From assembly GCF_001428485.1 (NCBI RefSeq), contig NZ_LMHS01000003.1, positions 665,626 to 729,625 of the forward strand: a stretch of 64,000 bases of DNA. The letters run 5' to 3'. Made by a program: the position numbers and the translations under genes. Origin of the DNA: Microbacterium sp. Root180 (GTDB lineage Bacteria; Actinomycetota; Actinomycetes; Actinomycetales; Microbacteriaceae). Below, in pieces: positions 25,025-33,165 of this stretch. The notes beneath the pieces were generated by a model. It made no database searches and was not told the DNA's origin. It was given only the letters and a program-made list of their open reading frames with translations. Position 1 is the first letter of the stretch, and each line of letters starts with the position of its first letter.

Positions 25025-26032
25025 TCAGAAGCCCTTGCCGTCGTCGATCGCGGCCTGGCCGGCCTCGGGCGAGTCGAAGGTCTCGCCCGGGACGATGATG
25101 ACCTTCTCGACGTTCTCGCCCGCGAGTGCGGCGTTGACGGCGTCGACGGCGAGGTCGCCGAAGAACGGGTTGTACTGAGCCACGAAGCTCAGCTCGCCCG
25201 CGGCGAGCGCCTCGAGGGCCGGCGTGGTGCCGTCGATCGTGGCGATCTTGACGTCGGTGCCCGGAGTGAGACCGGCGGCCGTGACGGCAGCGGCCGCGCC
25301 GATGCCCATCTCGTCGTTCTGTGCGAAGACGAACTGGAGATCGGGGTTCTCCTTCAGGACGGTCTCGATGACCGACTTGCCCTCGTCAGCGGTCCAGTTC
25401 GCCGTCTGCGCGCCGATCTTGGTCCAGCCCTCGGCGCTCTCGATCTCTGCCTCGAAGCCCTCGTTGCGCTCGTTGACCACCGAGAGTCCGGGAACACCCT
25501 CGAGCGTGAAGTAGCTCGCGCCCTCCGGGAAGGCCTCGAGCGCCCACGCGCCGACCGAGGCCGCCACGTCCACGTTGTCGGGGGCGATGCGCGTGACGTA
25601 GAGGTCGTCGCTGGAGTCGACACCGCGGTCGAGCAAGATCACGGGGATCTCCGCCTCCTGTGCCAGTGCGAGCGAGTCGTCCCAGCCGGATGCCTCGGTC
25701 GCGGTGAGGAGGATCGCATCGACCTCGTCGTTCACGAACGTCGCGAAGGCGTCGATCTGCGACTTCTGGTCGGTCGGGCTCGCCGCCGGCGCGTACTTCA
25801 GATCGAAGCCGGCATCCTCCGAGAACGCGTCCTTGATCGCCTGCTCGTTCGCGTCGCGCCAGCCGCCTTCGGGGCCGACCGCGACGTAGCCGACGGTGAT
25901 GAGCTCGTCACCGCTGCCGCCATCCGAACCGCTGTCGTCGTTGCCGCCGCCGGCGCAGCCGGCGAGGCCGAGCGCGAGCGCTCCGGCGCCGACGAACCCG
26001 ACAAGGCCCAGCATCCGCTTCCTGTTGACCAT
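25025..26032 (-). CDS. ytfQ: Sugar-binding lipoprotein, YtfQ-like
   Basis: A 335-residue periplasmic-binding-type lipoprotein. A signal sequence ends in a lipobox LAGC with the lipidated C26, then a GGGNDDSGSDGGSGD linker. The mature part follows E. coli YtfQ closely in motif order: TVGYVAVGPEGGWRDANEQ, AEIPVILLDRGVDSSDDLYV, and FAQNDEMGIGAAAAV. YtfQ binds galactofuranose; here the linked araDBA genes argue for L-arabinose. GGAGGAGAAGAG precedes the ATG, allowing strong translation. It is the first gene of the operon. Confidence 0.92.
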   Translation of the reverse strand: MVNRKRMLGLVGFVGAGALALGLAGCAGGGNDDSGSDGGSGDELITVGYVAVGPEGGWRDANEQAIKDAFSEDAGFDLKYAPAASPTDQKSQIDAFATFVNDEVDAILLTATEASGWDDSLALAQEAEIPVILLDRGVDSSDDLYVTRIAPDNVDVAASVGAWALEAFPEGASYFTLEGVPGLSVVNERNEGFEAEIESAEGWTKIGAQTANWTADEGKSVIETVLKENPDLQFVFAQNDEMGIGAAAAVTAAGLTPGTDVKIATIDGTTPALEALAAGELSFVAQYNPFFGDLAVDAVNAALAGENVEKVIIVPGETFDSPEAGQAAIDDGKGF

Positions 26033-26122
26033 CTCTTCTCCTCCTTGAGACTCCCTGACGCTCTCGGTCGGGGAGGTGTCCCTGTGCCCCCAGTCGGGAC
26101 AACGTCGGGTGTGTTCGGCTTC

Positions 26123-26151
26123 ATTGTGCGCGCTAACAACTCCCCGCGCAA
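26123..26151 (-). promoter_or_regulatory. Arabinose operon promoter with overlapping LacI operator
   Basis: On the minus strand, -35 TTGCGC (26146-26151) and -10 CACAAT (26123-26128) are 17 bases apart. The near-palindrome TTGTTAGCGCGCACAA (26124-26139), with central GCGC, overlaps the spacer and -10. The LacI gene ends about 95 bases upstream, so repression by that protein is likely but inferred. Confidence 0.6.
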
Positions 26152-26245
26152 GCACGATTCTGGAATTCGTTACGTGTCCGTTACCGCGAACATTCGCGCG
26201 ATCGCGGTGAACCGGCATCTTCCCGTGTTCGGGCACGATTGGGGG

Positions 26246-27265
26246 TCAGGATCGAGGGGCCGCGCTCGAGCCCCGCACGATGAGGCGGGGCTCGATGATG
26301 TCGTGACCGTCGACCTCGCCGCCCTCGATCGCGGCGATGATGATCTGCAGGGCCAGCGCTCCGAGCGCAGCGAAGTCCTGACGCACCGTCGTGAGCGGCG
26401 GCAGGAAGTGCCGCGCATCGGGGAGGTCGTCGAAACCAACGACGCTGATGTCGTCCGGCACCCGAAGCCCGCGCTCCGAGAGGCCGTGCACGAGGCCGAG
26501 CGCCATCTGATCGTTCCCCGCGAAGACGGCCGTCGCATCGGCGAAGTCGTAGGTCTTGCCGAACGTGTAGCCGTAGTCGGACGTCCAGTCGCCGACGACG
26601 GGCGGGGCGATCGGCAGGCCGGCGTCGGCGAGCGCGTCGCGCCAGCCCTGCTCGCGCGCCCGCGCGTCGTACCAGTCGAGGGGACCGGAGAGATGGGCGA
26701 TCGAGCGGTGCCCGAGCTCGATCAGGTGCATCACGGCTGCCATCGCGCCGGCCCGCTGGTCCACGGCGGCGGTATGCATATCGGGATCGGACTCGGCCTT
26801 GATGACGAGAGTCGGAAGCCCGGTGCTCTGCTGACGGAGCGTGTCGAGCGAAGACGCTCGCGGCGCGATCACGCAGAGGGCGTCCACACCCTGCGTGAGG
26901 AGTTCGACGACGCCGGTGTCGATCTGCGACTCCTCGTCATCGGAGATCGAGAACGCGCTGATCGCATAGCCGGCATCACGTGCGGCGCTCTCGATCGCCC
27001 GCAGCGTGCTGTTCGGACCCCACTGCACGGGACTGTCGACGATGACGCCGATGCGCATGGCCCGTCGCGTCGCCAGCGCCCGTGCGATCGAACTGGGGGT
27101 GTAATTCATCTCGTCGATCGCCTGGAGCACGCGCTCACGGGTCGACTCGCGGATGTTCGGGTGCCCGTTGAGCACACGGGAGACCGTCATATGCGAGACG
27201 CCCGCCTGCTTGGCGACGTCGTAGATGCTAGGGCGCTGCCAGCCCCTTGTCGCCTGTTCGGACAC
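26246..27265 (-). CDS. LacI family transcriptional regulator of the arabinose locus
   Basis: A 339-residue repressor. The helix-turn-helix PSIYDVAKQAGVSHMTVSRV (residues about 13-33) and hinge helix (SSIARALATRRAM) are complete; the sugar-binding domain contains FAGNDQMALGLVHGL and ISVVGFDDLPDARHFLPPLT. The GTG at 27265 is chosen because AAGGTGG lies just upstream and the residues after it fit a LacI N-terminus; the longer ATG frame adds 43 unlikely residues. Position argues that it controls the importer-araDBA operon and perhaps galM. Confidence 0.9.
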   Translation of the reverse strand: MSEQATRGWQRPSIYDVAKQAGVSHMTVSRVLNGHPNIRESTRERVLQAIDEMNYTPSSIARALATRRAMRIGVIVDSPVQWGPNSTLRAIESAARDAGYAISAFSISDDEESQIDTGVVELLTQGVDALCVIAPRASSLDTLRQQSTGLPTLVIKAESDPDMHTAAVDQRAGAMAAVMHLIELGHRSIAHLSGPLDWYDARAREQGWRDALADAGLPIAPPVVGDWTSDYGYTFGKTYDFADATAVFAGNDQMALGLVHGLSERGLRVPDDISVVGFDDLPDARHFLPPLTTVRQDFAALGALALQIIIAAIEGGEVDGHDIIEPRLIVRGSSAAPRS

Positions 27266-27368
27266 TGCGAACCACCTTGCTCGATGTGTCCTACCCTCGC
27301 ACACGGCGGCGGCACCCGGGATGCGGCGACCCGGGCGACCGGCGTGGACGGCCGGTACGGTGGAAAGC

Positions 27369-27620
27369 GTGACCGCCTCCGTCAACCCCCTCATCCCTGC
27401 GGCCTACGACCTCGCCTGGTCCGGGACGGCGCTGGCACTGCTCGTCCTGGCGGTCGTCGCACTCATCTCGCTCGCACGATCCGCGAAGCAGCTCTCCTCC
27501 GGGCAGGCACTGGTCTGGACGCTGGTCGTGATCTTCGTCCCCGCGCTCGGCGCGCTCGCCTGGCTGTTCATCGGACGTCGCGCCGCACGACCCGCTGCCG
27601 TCGCCGTCGATCGCGGCTGA
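27369..27620 (+). CDS. Small PLD-nuclease N-terminal-like membrane protein
   Basis: An 83-residue protein with two transmembrane helices (ALALLVLAVVALISLARSA and ALVWTLVVIFVPALGALAWL) and FIGRR after the second. This is the PLDc_N (cardiolipin-synthase N-terminal) module as a stand-alone protein, common in actinomycetes, without known function. The GTG start at 27369 follows GGAAAG and TACGGT. It is transcribed divergently from the lacI gene. Confidence 0.75.
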   Translation: MTASVNPLIPAAYDLAWSGTALALLVLAVVALISLARSAKQLSSGQALVWTLVVIFVPALGALAWLFIGRRAARPAAVAVDRG

Positions 27621-27686
27621 CCGACCCCGAGCCGGCAGGACGGGATCCGGCGGCCGCGGCATCCGTCCCCGTGGCACGCTGGAGAG

Positions 27687-28625
27687 GTGACCGGGATTGC
27701 CGACGAACCCCCCGCGCGCCGAGGCGGGATGGTCGCCGGAGTGCGGGCACGGCTGCTGACGGCCCTGTCGGGCGATCCGGACGGCACCCCCGGGTGGGTG
27801 CGGGAGCTCGCCGAGGGCGATGACGCCGGCTACTTCCCGGAGGACGGCGCGGCGTGGGCCGTGCACGCCGGAGTGGGCACGATGGTGGCGGGCATCCGGG
27901 CGCTGCTGATGCAGGCGCTGCACCCCGGCGCGCTCGCCGGCGTCCACGACTGGTCCCGGTATCGCGAGGACCCCGTCGGCCGCCTGACGGGGACCGTGCG
28001 CTGGGTCATCTGCCTCACGTACGGCTCGCGGGCGCAGGCGCAGCGTGAGACGGCGCGCGTGGGCCGCTTCCACGAGCGTGTCAGCGGCACCTACCGCGCT
28101 GCCGATGGCGCCGAGCGCGCCTACTCCGCCGCCGATCCCGAGCTGGTCGAGTGGGTGCACCTCGCCTTCACGGACGCATTCCTTTCTTGCCACCAGCGGT
28201 GGGGACGCGCGATCCCGGGCGGCGCCGATCGCTACGTCGACGAGTGGGCGACCGCCGGGACTCTGATGCGGGTGGCCGACCCGCCGCACACCGAGGCGCA
28301 GCTGCGCGGGATGCTGGACGGCTACCTCGAGCGCGGCATCCTGCGCCGCGACGAGCGCGTGGACGACGTGGTGCGGTTCCTCCGCCGCCCGCCGTTCCGC
28401 GAATCGCGGTCGATGTCGCTCGCCTACCGCGTGCTGTTCGCGAGTGCCGTCGCGACCCTTCCCCGGCGGTACCGCACGCTTCTCGGCCTGCGCCGTTCGC
28501 CGCTTCCCGTGGTGACCGCGACGCGGATGGTGCTCGCCGTGACCGAGCGGGCCCTGAACTCAGGCCCCCGTTCGCAGGATTTCGCGCGCCTGCGGCTGCG
28601 CCGCCTCGAGGCAGCTCGGGCCTGA
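27687..28625 (+). CDS. Oxygenase MpaB family protein (DUF2236)
   Basis: A 312-residue member of the DUF2236/MpaB family, related to latex-clearing proteins. Diagnostic motifs are RALLMQALHPGALAGVHDWS and REDPVGRLTGTVRWV, followed by a LVEWVHLAFTDAFL region; histidines in these motifs would ligate heme b. Function in actinomycetes is largely unknown. The GTG start is next to a GGAGAG sequence. It overlaps no neighbour and probably stands alone. Confidence 0.85.
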   Translation: MTGIADEPPARRGGMVAGVRARLLTALSGDPDGTPGWVRELAEGDDAGYFPEDGAAWAVHAGVGTMVAGIRALLMQALHPGALAGVHDWSRYREDPVGRLTGTVRWVICLTYGSRAQAQRETARVGRFHERVSGTYRAADGAERAYSAADPELVEWVHLAFTDAFLSCHQRWGRAIPGGADRYVDEWATAGTLMRVADPPHTEAQLRGMLDGYLERGILRRDERVDDVVRFLRRPPFRESRSMSLAYRVLFASAVATLPRRYRTLLGLRRSPLPVVTATRMVLAVTERALNSGPRSQDFARLRLRRLEAARA

Positions 28626-28635
28626 CCCGATCGGT

Positions 28636-28692
28636 CGAGTCGCCAAGACACGCCGTTCCGCGAACGCCTCGTCGGCGTGTCTCGGCAACTCG
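28636..28692. repeat. 57-nt inverted repeat, copy B (20-17-20)
   Basis: Arm CGAGTCGCCAAGACACGCCG (28636-28655) pairs with 28673-28692 at all but one or two positions across a 17-base loop. The arm is nearly identical to the copy at 44012. It lies just after the DUF2236 stop codon and before the epimerase gene. Confidence 0.8.
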
Positions 28693-28756
28693 AGGTGGAA
28701 CGCGGGCGGAGCGCGGGGACGGGCCCCGGATGCCGCGCGCGTGACAGGCTGGACGT

Positions 28757-29605
28757 ATGCGCATCGCACTCACCGGATCGTCCGGAAAGCTCGGAACCGT
28801 CGTCGCCCGCGAACTCCGCGGAGCCGGATACGACGTCGTCGGCATGGACGTCGTGGGCGCCCGCGGCCCCTCGTTCGTGCAGGTCGACCTGACCGACTAC
28901 GGCCAGGTGATCGACGCGTTCGGCGGCGTGGGAGACCGGCACGACGGCATCGACGCGGTCGTCCATCTCGGTGCGATCCCCGCCCCCGGCATCCGGAGCG
29001 ACGTCGCCACCTTCCACAACAACATGACGGCGACCTTCAACGTGTTCTGGGCGGCGGTGCGGCTCGGCATCCGGCGCATCGTGTACGCCTCGAGCGAGAC
29101 GGTGCAGGGCCTTCCGTTCGACGCCCCGCCGCCGTACGTGCCCGTCGACGAGGACTACGAGCCCCGCCCGGAGTCGGTGTACTCGCTCGTCAAGACCCTC
29201 GAGGAGCAGCTCGCGCGCGAGCTCGTGCGCTGGCATCCCGACCTGTCGATCACGGCGCTGCGGTTCTCGAACGTCATGGTGCCCGAGGACTACGCCGAGT
29301 TCCCCTCGTTCGACCACGACGCGCTCCTGCGCAAGTGGAACCTGTGGGGCTACATCGACGCCCGCGACGGCGCGCACGCCGTGCAGCGCGCCCTCGAAGT
29401 CGCCCCCGCAGGGTTCGACAACTTCCTCATCGCGGCATCCGACACCGTCATGTCGCGCCCCAACACGGAGCTGCTCGCGGAGGTGTTCCCCGATGTCCCG
29501 GTCGCGCGGTCGTTCGGCGACCACGACACGCTCCTGTCGATCGACAAGGCGCGCCGCCTGCTCGGCTACGACCCGCAGCACACCTGGCGCACCCACGTCG
29601 GCTGA
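28757..29605 (+). CDS. NAD-dependent epimerase/dehydratase family protein
   Basis: A 282-residue extended SDR. The N-terminal glycine motif TGSSGKLG (6-13), an HLGAIPAP segment, ASSE (111-114) and Y142-x-x-x-K146 (YSLVK) form a complete active site. Such proteins act on nucleotide sugars or, in related uronate dehydrogenases, on free uronic acids; the short length (282) and ASSETVQG motif are compatible with the latter but not decisive. No pathway genes are adjacent. Confidence 0.85.
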   Translation: MRIALTGSSGKLGTVVARELRGAGYDVVGMDVVGARGPSFVQVDLTDYGQVIDAFGGVGDRHDGIDAVVHLGAIPAPGIRSDVATFHNNMTATFNVFWAAVRLGIRRIVYASSETVQGLPFDAPPPYVPVDEDYEPRPESVYSLVKTLEEQLARELVRWHPDLSITALRFSNVMVPEDYAEFPSFDHDALLRKWNLWGYIDARDGAHAVQRALEVAPAGFDNFLIAASDTVMSRPNTELLAEVFPDVPVARSFGDHDTLLSIDKARRLLGYDPQHTWRTHVG

Positions 29606-29630
29606 GCCGGGAGCACCACCGGAGGTCATG

Positions 29631-30197
29631 ATGAGCGACGATCCTCGACTCGCCGCCGCCCGCTACCGCCAGGAACGTGCGGACGACGACGGCGCGGAGC
29701 CGTCGGAAGCCGCCGCGACACCCGCGCGCAGCCCGTCCTCCGCCGGCGCGGTCGACCGGGCCGCGTACGTCGAGACGGCGATCCAGCAGGCGATCCGGCG
29801 CGGCGACTTCGACGACCTGCCGGGCGCGGGCAAGGCCATCCCGGGCCTCGGCTCGTCGCACGATCCGGACTGGTGGATCCGGCGCAAGATCGAGTCCGAG
29901 CAGCTGAGCGGTCTCGGCCCGCCGGCACTGCGGCTGCGGGTGGAGGACGCCGAGCTCGAGAGCCGGCTCGACGAGCTCTCCCGCGAGGAGGACGTGCGCG
30001 AGACACTCGAAGACTTCAACCGGCGCGTGATCGAGGCGCGACGTCAGCTCCTGGGCGGCCCTCCCGTGGTCACCCCCACCCGCGACATCGAGGCCGAGGT
30101 CGCCGCATGGGCCGGACGCCGGGCGCCCCGCACCGAGACGACGCCGGATGCCGCGCCCTCGCGCCGTCGCTGGTGGCGGCGACGCTCGCCGCACTGA
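29631..30197 (+). CDS. DUF1992 (DnaJ-C28-like) domain protein
   Basis: A 188-residue soluble protein. The DUF1992 core (about residues 45-120) contains AIQQAIRRGDFDDLPGAGKA and DPDWWIRRKIESE, diagnostic for this family, whose role is unknown. An alanine/proline-rich N-terminus and a basic tail (RRRWWRRRSPH) flank it. The second of two adjacent ATGs (29631) is preferred, five bases behind GGAGG. It ends three bases from the convergent DUF4287 gene. Confidence 0.85.
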   Translation: MSDDPRLAAARYRQERADDDGAEPSEAAATPARSPSSAGAVDRAAYVETAIQQAIRRGDFDDLPGAGKAIPGLGSSHDPDWWIRRKIESEQLSGLGPPALRLRVEDAELESRLDELSREEDVRETLEDFNRRVIEARRQLLGGPPVVTPTRDIEAEVAAWAGRRAPRTETTPDAAPSRRRWWRRRSPH

Positions 30198-30200
30198 GAC

Positions 30201-30491
30201 TCAGCCGGCGGGGTTGGTGGCCTTGCCGTCGAGCCACAGCATGTTCGACGGGTCGGAATGGGCCCCGCCCGAGTCGACGTGCTTGTCGCTGATCTGCGGC
30301 CCCTTCGTGATGACGTGGACGATCGCCATCGCGTGACCCCTCCCGAGACCGTAGTCGGCGGCGAGCCACTCGACGATCGGCGTCGCCTTCGTGTTCTCGT
30401 CGAACCCCTTCTCGTGGGCGAGGTCGATGAGCTGACGCGGGGTGAGCCCCGTCTTGGTCTCGACCGCGTCGAGATAGGCCTGGAACGACAT
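30201..30491 (-). CDS. DUF4287 domain-containing protein
   Basis: A 96-residue protein with the DUF4287 layout: SFQAYLDAVETKTGLTPRQL, then HEKGFDENTKATPIVEWLAA and the GRGHAMAIVHVI helix. These small proteins are cytoplasmic and uncharacterised. A TAGGAT hexamer six bases before the ATG indicates a leaderless transcript, divergent from the MFS gene. Confidence 0.85.
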   Translation of the reverse strand: MSFQAYLDAVETKTGLTPRQLIDLAHEKGFDENTKATPIVEWLAADYGLGRGHAMAIVHVITKGPQISDKHVDSGGAHSDPSNMLWLDGKATNPAG

Positions 30492-30497
30492 GCCTGG

Positions 30498-30503
30498 ATC
30501 CTA
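30498..30503 (-). promoter_or_regulatory. -10 hexamer of the DUF4287 gene
   Basis: TAGGAT on the minus strand, six bases before the ATG at 30491. Confidence 0.55.
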
Positions 30504-30530
30504 CCCAGGAACCCGCCAGGCCCCACCCGG

Positions 30531-30610
30531 TAGACTGGGGCCACCATCCTCGATGTGTATCTACCTGGTCCCGCCCGGACCAAGGCGGCACCACGTGCCG
30601 CGTCTCGCGG
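30531..30610 (+). promoter_or_regulatory. -10 and hairpin-containing leader of the MFS gene
   Basis: TAGACT at 30531-30536 could be the -10, giving a leader of about 90 bases. It contains two short hairpins: TGGTCC/GGACCA (30566-30571 and 30577-30582) and CCGCG/CGCGG (30598-30602 and 30606-30610). An attenuator is possible but not demonstrated. Confidence 0.35.
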
Positions 30611-30631
30611 CGGACTTGCACAGGAACAAAG

Positions 30632-31873
30632 ATGCACACCACTCTGGCGGCGCCCCGCCGCGCCAGCCTCGTCCGCGAGGCGGGCTTCGGCTACTTCCCC
30701 ATCGCGCTGATCGCGCGCCTGCCGTTCGCCATGATGGTGGTCGGCATCCTGACCCTCGTCGTGTCGGCGCGCGACTCGCTCGCCCTCGGCGGACTCACCT
30801 CCGCCATGACGGGCCTGGGCACCGCGCTGTTCGGCCCGCTGCTCGGCGCCGCCGCCGATCGCTTCGGCCAGCGCCGTGTGCTCCTGATCTCGGGCACCGT
30901 CAACAGCCTGCTCCTGATCGCGATCGCCTGGCTCGCGTTCGCATCGGTTCCGGATGCCGCGCTCCTCATCGTCGCCTTCCTCATCGGTGCATCGATGCCC
31001 CAGGTCGCGCCGCTGTCGCGGAGCCGACTCGTCGGCATCATCGGCCGCACCTTCTCGAAGGACCGTCGCGATGCAGCGGTGGGCGGCACGATGGCCTACG
31101 AGTCGGCGGCGGACGAGATCGTCTTCGTCTTCGGGCCGGTGATCGTCGGCCTTCTCGCCACCACGATGAGTCCTGCGGCTCCGGTCATCGGGGCCGCCGT
31201 GCTGGCACTGGTGTTCGTGAGCGCGTTCGCGCTGCATCCGACCGCTGCCGTCGCGGCACCGGGGCACGGTGCGAAGCCGACGCAGGGATCCGCGCGCGAG
31301 CTCGCGCGCCCGGCGCTGCTCACCACGGTGGTCGGCACGCTCGGCATGGGACTGTTCTTCGGCGCGATGCTCACCTCGCTCACGGCGTTCATGGCCGAGC
31401 GGGGCGTGCCCGAGCAGGCCGGTCTGGTCTACGGGGCCATGGGCATCGGGTCCGCCGCGCTCGCGCTGGGCGTCGCGCTCTTCCCCGCGCGATTCACCCT
31501 CACCGCGCGGTGGATTGTGTTCGCCGTGATCCTCGTCGCGGGAACCCTGGCGCTGCCCTTCGCCGGCAGCGTGGGCGCCATCACCGTCTGCCTCCTCGTG
31601 ATCGGCATCGGAATCGGCCCGACCCTCGTCACGCAGTACAGCCTCGCCGCGGGCCGCAGCCCGATCGGGCGCTCCGCCACCGTCATGACCATGCTCGGAT
31701 CGGCCGTCGTGGTCGGTCAGTCCGCGGCATCCGCCGTCACCGGCATCCTCGCCGAAGCTGCCGGCGCACAGGCGGCGCTCATCGCACCGATCGTCGCTGC
31801 CGTCGTCGTCCTCGGCGCGGGGATCGTGAACGCACCGCTGTCGCGGAGCGGGTCGCGGCGACCCCGCGCCTGA
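30632..31873 (+). CDS. MFS transporter
   Basis: A 413-residue major facilitator with twelve predicted helices. The loop-2 motif GAAADRFGQRRVL follows helix 2. The family resembles small-molecule efflux pumps; no substrate can be assigned. The long, structured leader and divergent small gene are the only regulatory hints. A stop at 31873 is followed by the DUF2834-like gene 60 bases later. Confidence 0.88.
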   Translation: MHTTLAAPRRASLVREAGFGYFPIALIARLPFAMMVVGILTLVVSARDSLALGGLTSAMTGLGTALFGPLLGAAADRFGQRRVLLISGTVNSLLLIAIAWLAFASVPDAALLIVAFLIGASMPQVAPLSRSRLVGIIGRTFSKDRRDAAVGGTMAYESAADEIVFVFGPVIVGLLATTMSPAAPVIGAAVLALVFVSAFALHPTAAVAAPGHGAKPTQGSARELARPALLTTVVGTLGMGLFFGAMLTSLTAFMAERGVPEQAGLVYGAMGIGSAALALGVALFPARFTLTARWIVFAVILVAGTLALPFAGSVGAITVCLLVIGIGIGPTLVTQYSLAAGRSPIGRSATVMTMLGSAVVVGQSAASAVTGILAEAAGAQAALIAPIVAAVVVLGAGIVNAPLSRSGSRRPRA

Positions 31874-31932
31874 GTCAGGGCGCACCGCACGCGCAGCGTT
31901 GCCGGTCGAGGTCGCGGGGGCAGGATCGGCAT

Positions 31933-32274
31933 ATGACGCGTCACTGGACTCCGCTCGCCGTCGTCTACCTGTGCCTCGCCGTCGCCGGACTGGCTGCCAC
32001 GTGGTTCTTCAACGTGCTGGCGATCGTGCAGCTGCGCGACTTCCTCGGCGACCTCGTCTCGAGCGGCCCCGCCGTCTCGTCGATCACGGTCGACCTGCTG
32101 GTCGTCGCCGTCGCCGGCAGCGTGTTCGTGATCGTCGAGGCGCGCCGCCTGGGGATGAGGTTCGGGTGGCTCTACGTCCTCGGCGCCGCGATCACCGCGT
32201 TCGCCTTCACCTTCCCGCTCTTCCTCGCGATGCGCGAGCGCCGCAAGACGGAGATCGCCCGCGCCATCGAATGA
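31933..32274 (+). CDS. DUF2834-like small membrane protein
   Basis: A 113-residue protein with three helices: LAVVYLCLAVAGLAATWFFN, SSITVDLLVVAVAGSVFVIV and GWLYVLGAAITAFAFTFPLF, then a basic tail. The WFFN motif after helix 1 and EARRLG after helix 2 match the DUF2834 family. The ATG lies six bases after CAGGAT, suggesting a leaderless message. Function unknown. Confidence 0.75.
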   Translation: MTRHWTPLAVVYLCLAVAGLAATWFFNVLAIVQLRDFLGDLVSSGPAVSSITVDLLVVAVAGSVFVIVEARRLGMRFGWLYVLGAAITAFAFTFPLFLAMRERRKTEIARAIE

Positions 32275-32278
32275 GGGG

Positions 32279-32497
32279 TCAGAGTGCCCCGATGCGGGTC
32301 TGGAGCTCTTGGAGAGTGTCCGCGGGAAGCTGCCCGCCGGCCATCTTGAGCACCGCCGCCGCCGGCATCCCCTTGGCGAACCCGATCATCGGGTGGTCGG
32401 GGAGTTCGGGCACGAGTTCGACGATGATGCCGCGCGCCTCCGGGTCGTCCAGGAGCTCGCCGAGAGTGGTGGTCTCGAGGTCGTACTTGCCGGCCAT
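32279..32497 (-). CDS. Small stand-alone conserved domain protein
   Basis: A 72-residue protein with the pattern TTLGELLDDPEARGIIVELV, PDHPMIGFAKGM and a C-terminal helix. From memory, similar segments occur as C-terminal tails of some bacterial glycoside hydrolases and related proteins; here it is a separate gene with a ribosome binding site (GAGGAGTT before the ATG). It lies downstream of gluconokinase. No function assigned. Confidence 0.65.
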   Translation of the reverse strand: MAGKYDLETTTLGELLDDPEARGIIVELVPELPDHPMIGFAKGMPAAAVLKMAGGQLPADTLQELQTRIGAL

Positions 32498-32534
32498 GTG
32501 AACTCCTCACGCGTCCCCGGCGGATCCGGGCTGG

Positions 32535-33053
32535 CTACAGCCTGTCAGAGTCCGCGGCATCCGCCCAGCGCTCGAATGCCGCCGTGACAACCGCCTCGGC
32601 GGACCCCTCGATCGAGACGACCGCGCCCCGCTCATCGGCACCGAGCGGCTCGAGCAGAGAGAGCTGGGACTGCAGCAGCGAGGCCGGCATGAAGTGGTCG
32701 GTCCGCGCCCCGATGCGCGCGGCGAGGAGCTCGGGCGTGCCGTCGAGCTGTACGAAGAAGACATCGTCGGCGGCGCTGCGGAGGGCATCCCGGTAGGCAC
32801 GACGCAGGGCCGAGCAGGCGACGACGGCCGTTCCGTCCCGCCGCTGCTCGGCCGCGACCATGGCATCAGCGACGAGGGCGAGCCACGGCATCCGGTCCTC
32901 ATCCGTGAGCGGGATGCCCGCCCGCATCTTGGCGACGTTCGCGGGCGGGTGGAAATCGTCGGCGTCGAGGAATGTCCCGCCGACCTGTGCGGCCAGGCCC
33001 GCCGCGATCGTGGACTTGCCCGAGCCCGACACCCCCATCACGACGATCGGCAC
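32535..33053 (-). CDS. gntK: Gluconokinase
   Basis: Phosphorylates D-gluconate to 6-phosphogluconate. The 172-residue P-loop kinase has Walker A GVSGSGKST (7-15), the LDADDFHPPANVAKMRAGIPLTD-type substrate region beginning at residue 29, ACSALRRAYRD, and the lid HFMPASLLQSQLSLLEPL. The GTG at 33053 is chosen because GAGGAGAG lies upstream and the frame before it has no family similarity. It lies downstream of the rhamnose-type transporter, 112 bases from its binding-protein gene. Confidence 0.93.
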   Translation of the reverse strand: MPIVVMGVSGSGKSTIAAGLAAQVGGTFLDADDFHPPANVAKMRAGIPLTDEDRMPWLALVADAMVAAEQRRDGTAVVACSALRRAYRDALRSAADDVFFVQLDGTPELLAARIGARTDHFMPASLLQSQLSLLEPLGADERGAVVSIEGSAEAVVTAAFERWADAADSDRL

Positions 33054-33165
33054 GGGCGCTCTCCTCGGGTGGTTCGGACGGATGCCTCTCCCAGCGTATC
33101 CGCGCCGGAACGGCCGGACGCCCGGCCCGCGTGATGCGGACCGGGCGCCGGCGCGGCGGTTCGGC

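Noticed and set aside
24653..27823. 1056-codon plus-strand frame
   Set aside because: Antisense to the arabinose transporter genes and the lacI gene, whose protein motifs are unambiguous; composition is a GC shadow.
30553..30640. Leader-peptide reading frame in front of the MFS gene
   Set aside because: The frame opening at 30553 has no early stop and runs through the MFS gene in another frame, so it is not a classical short leader peptide.
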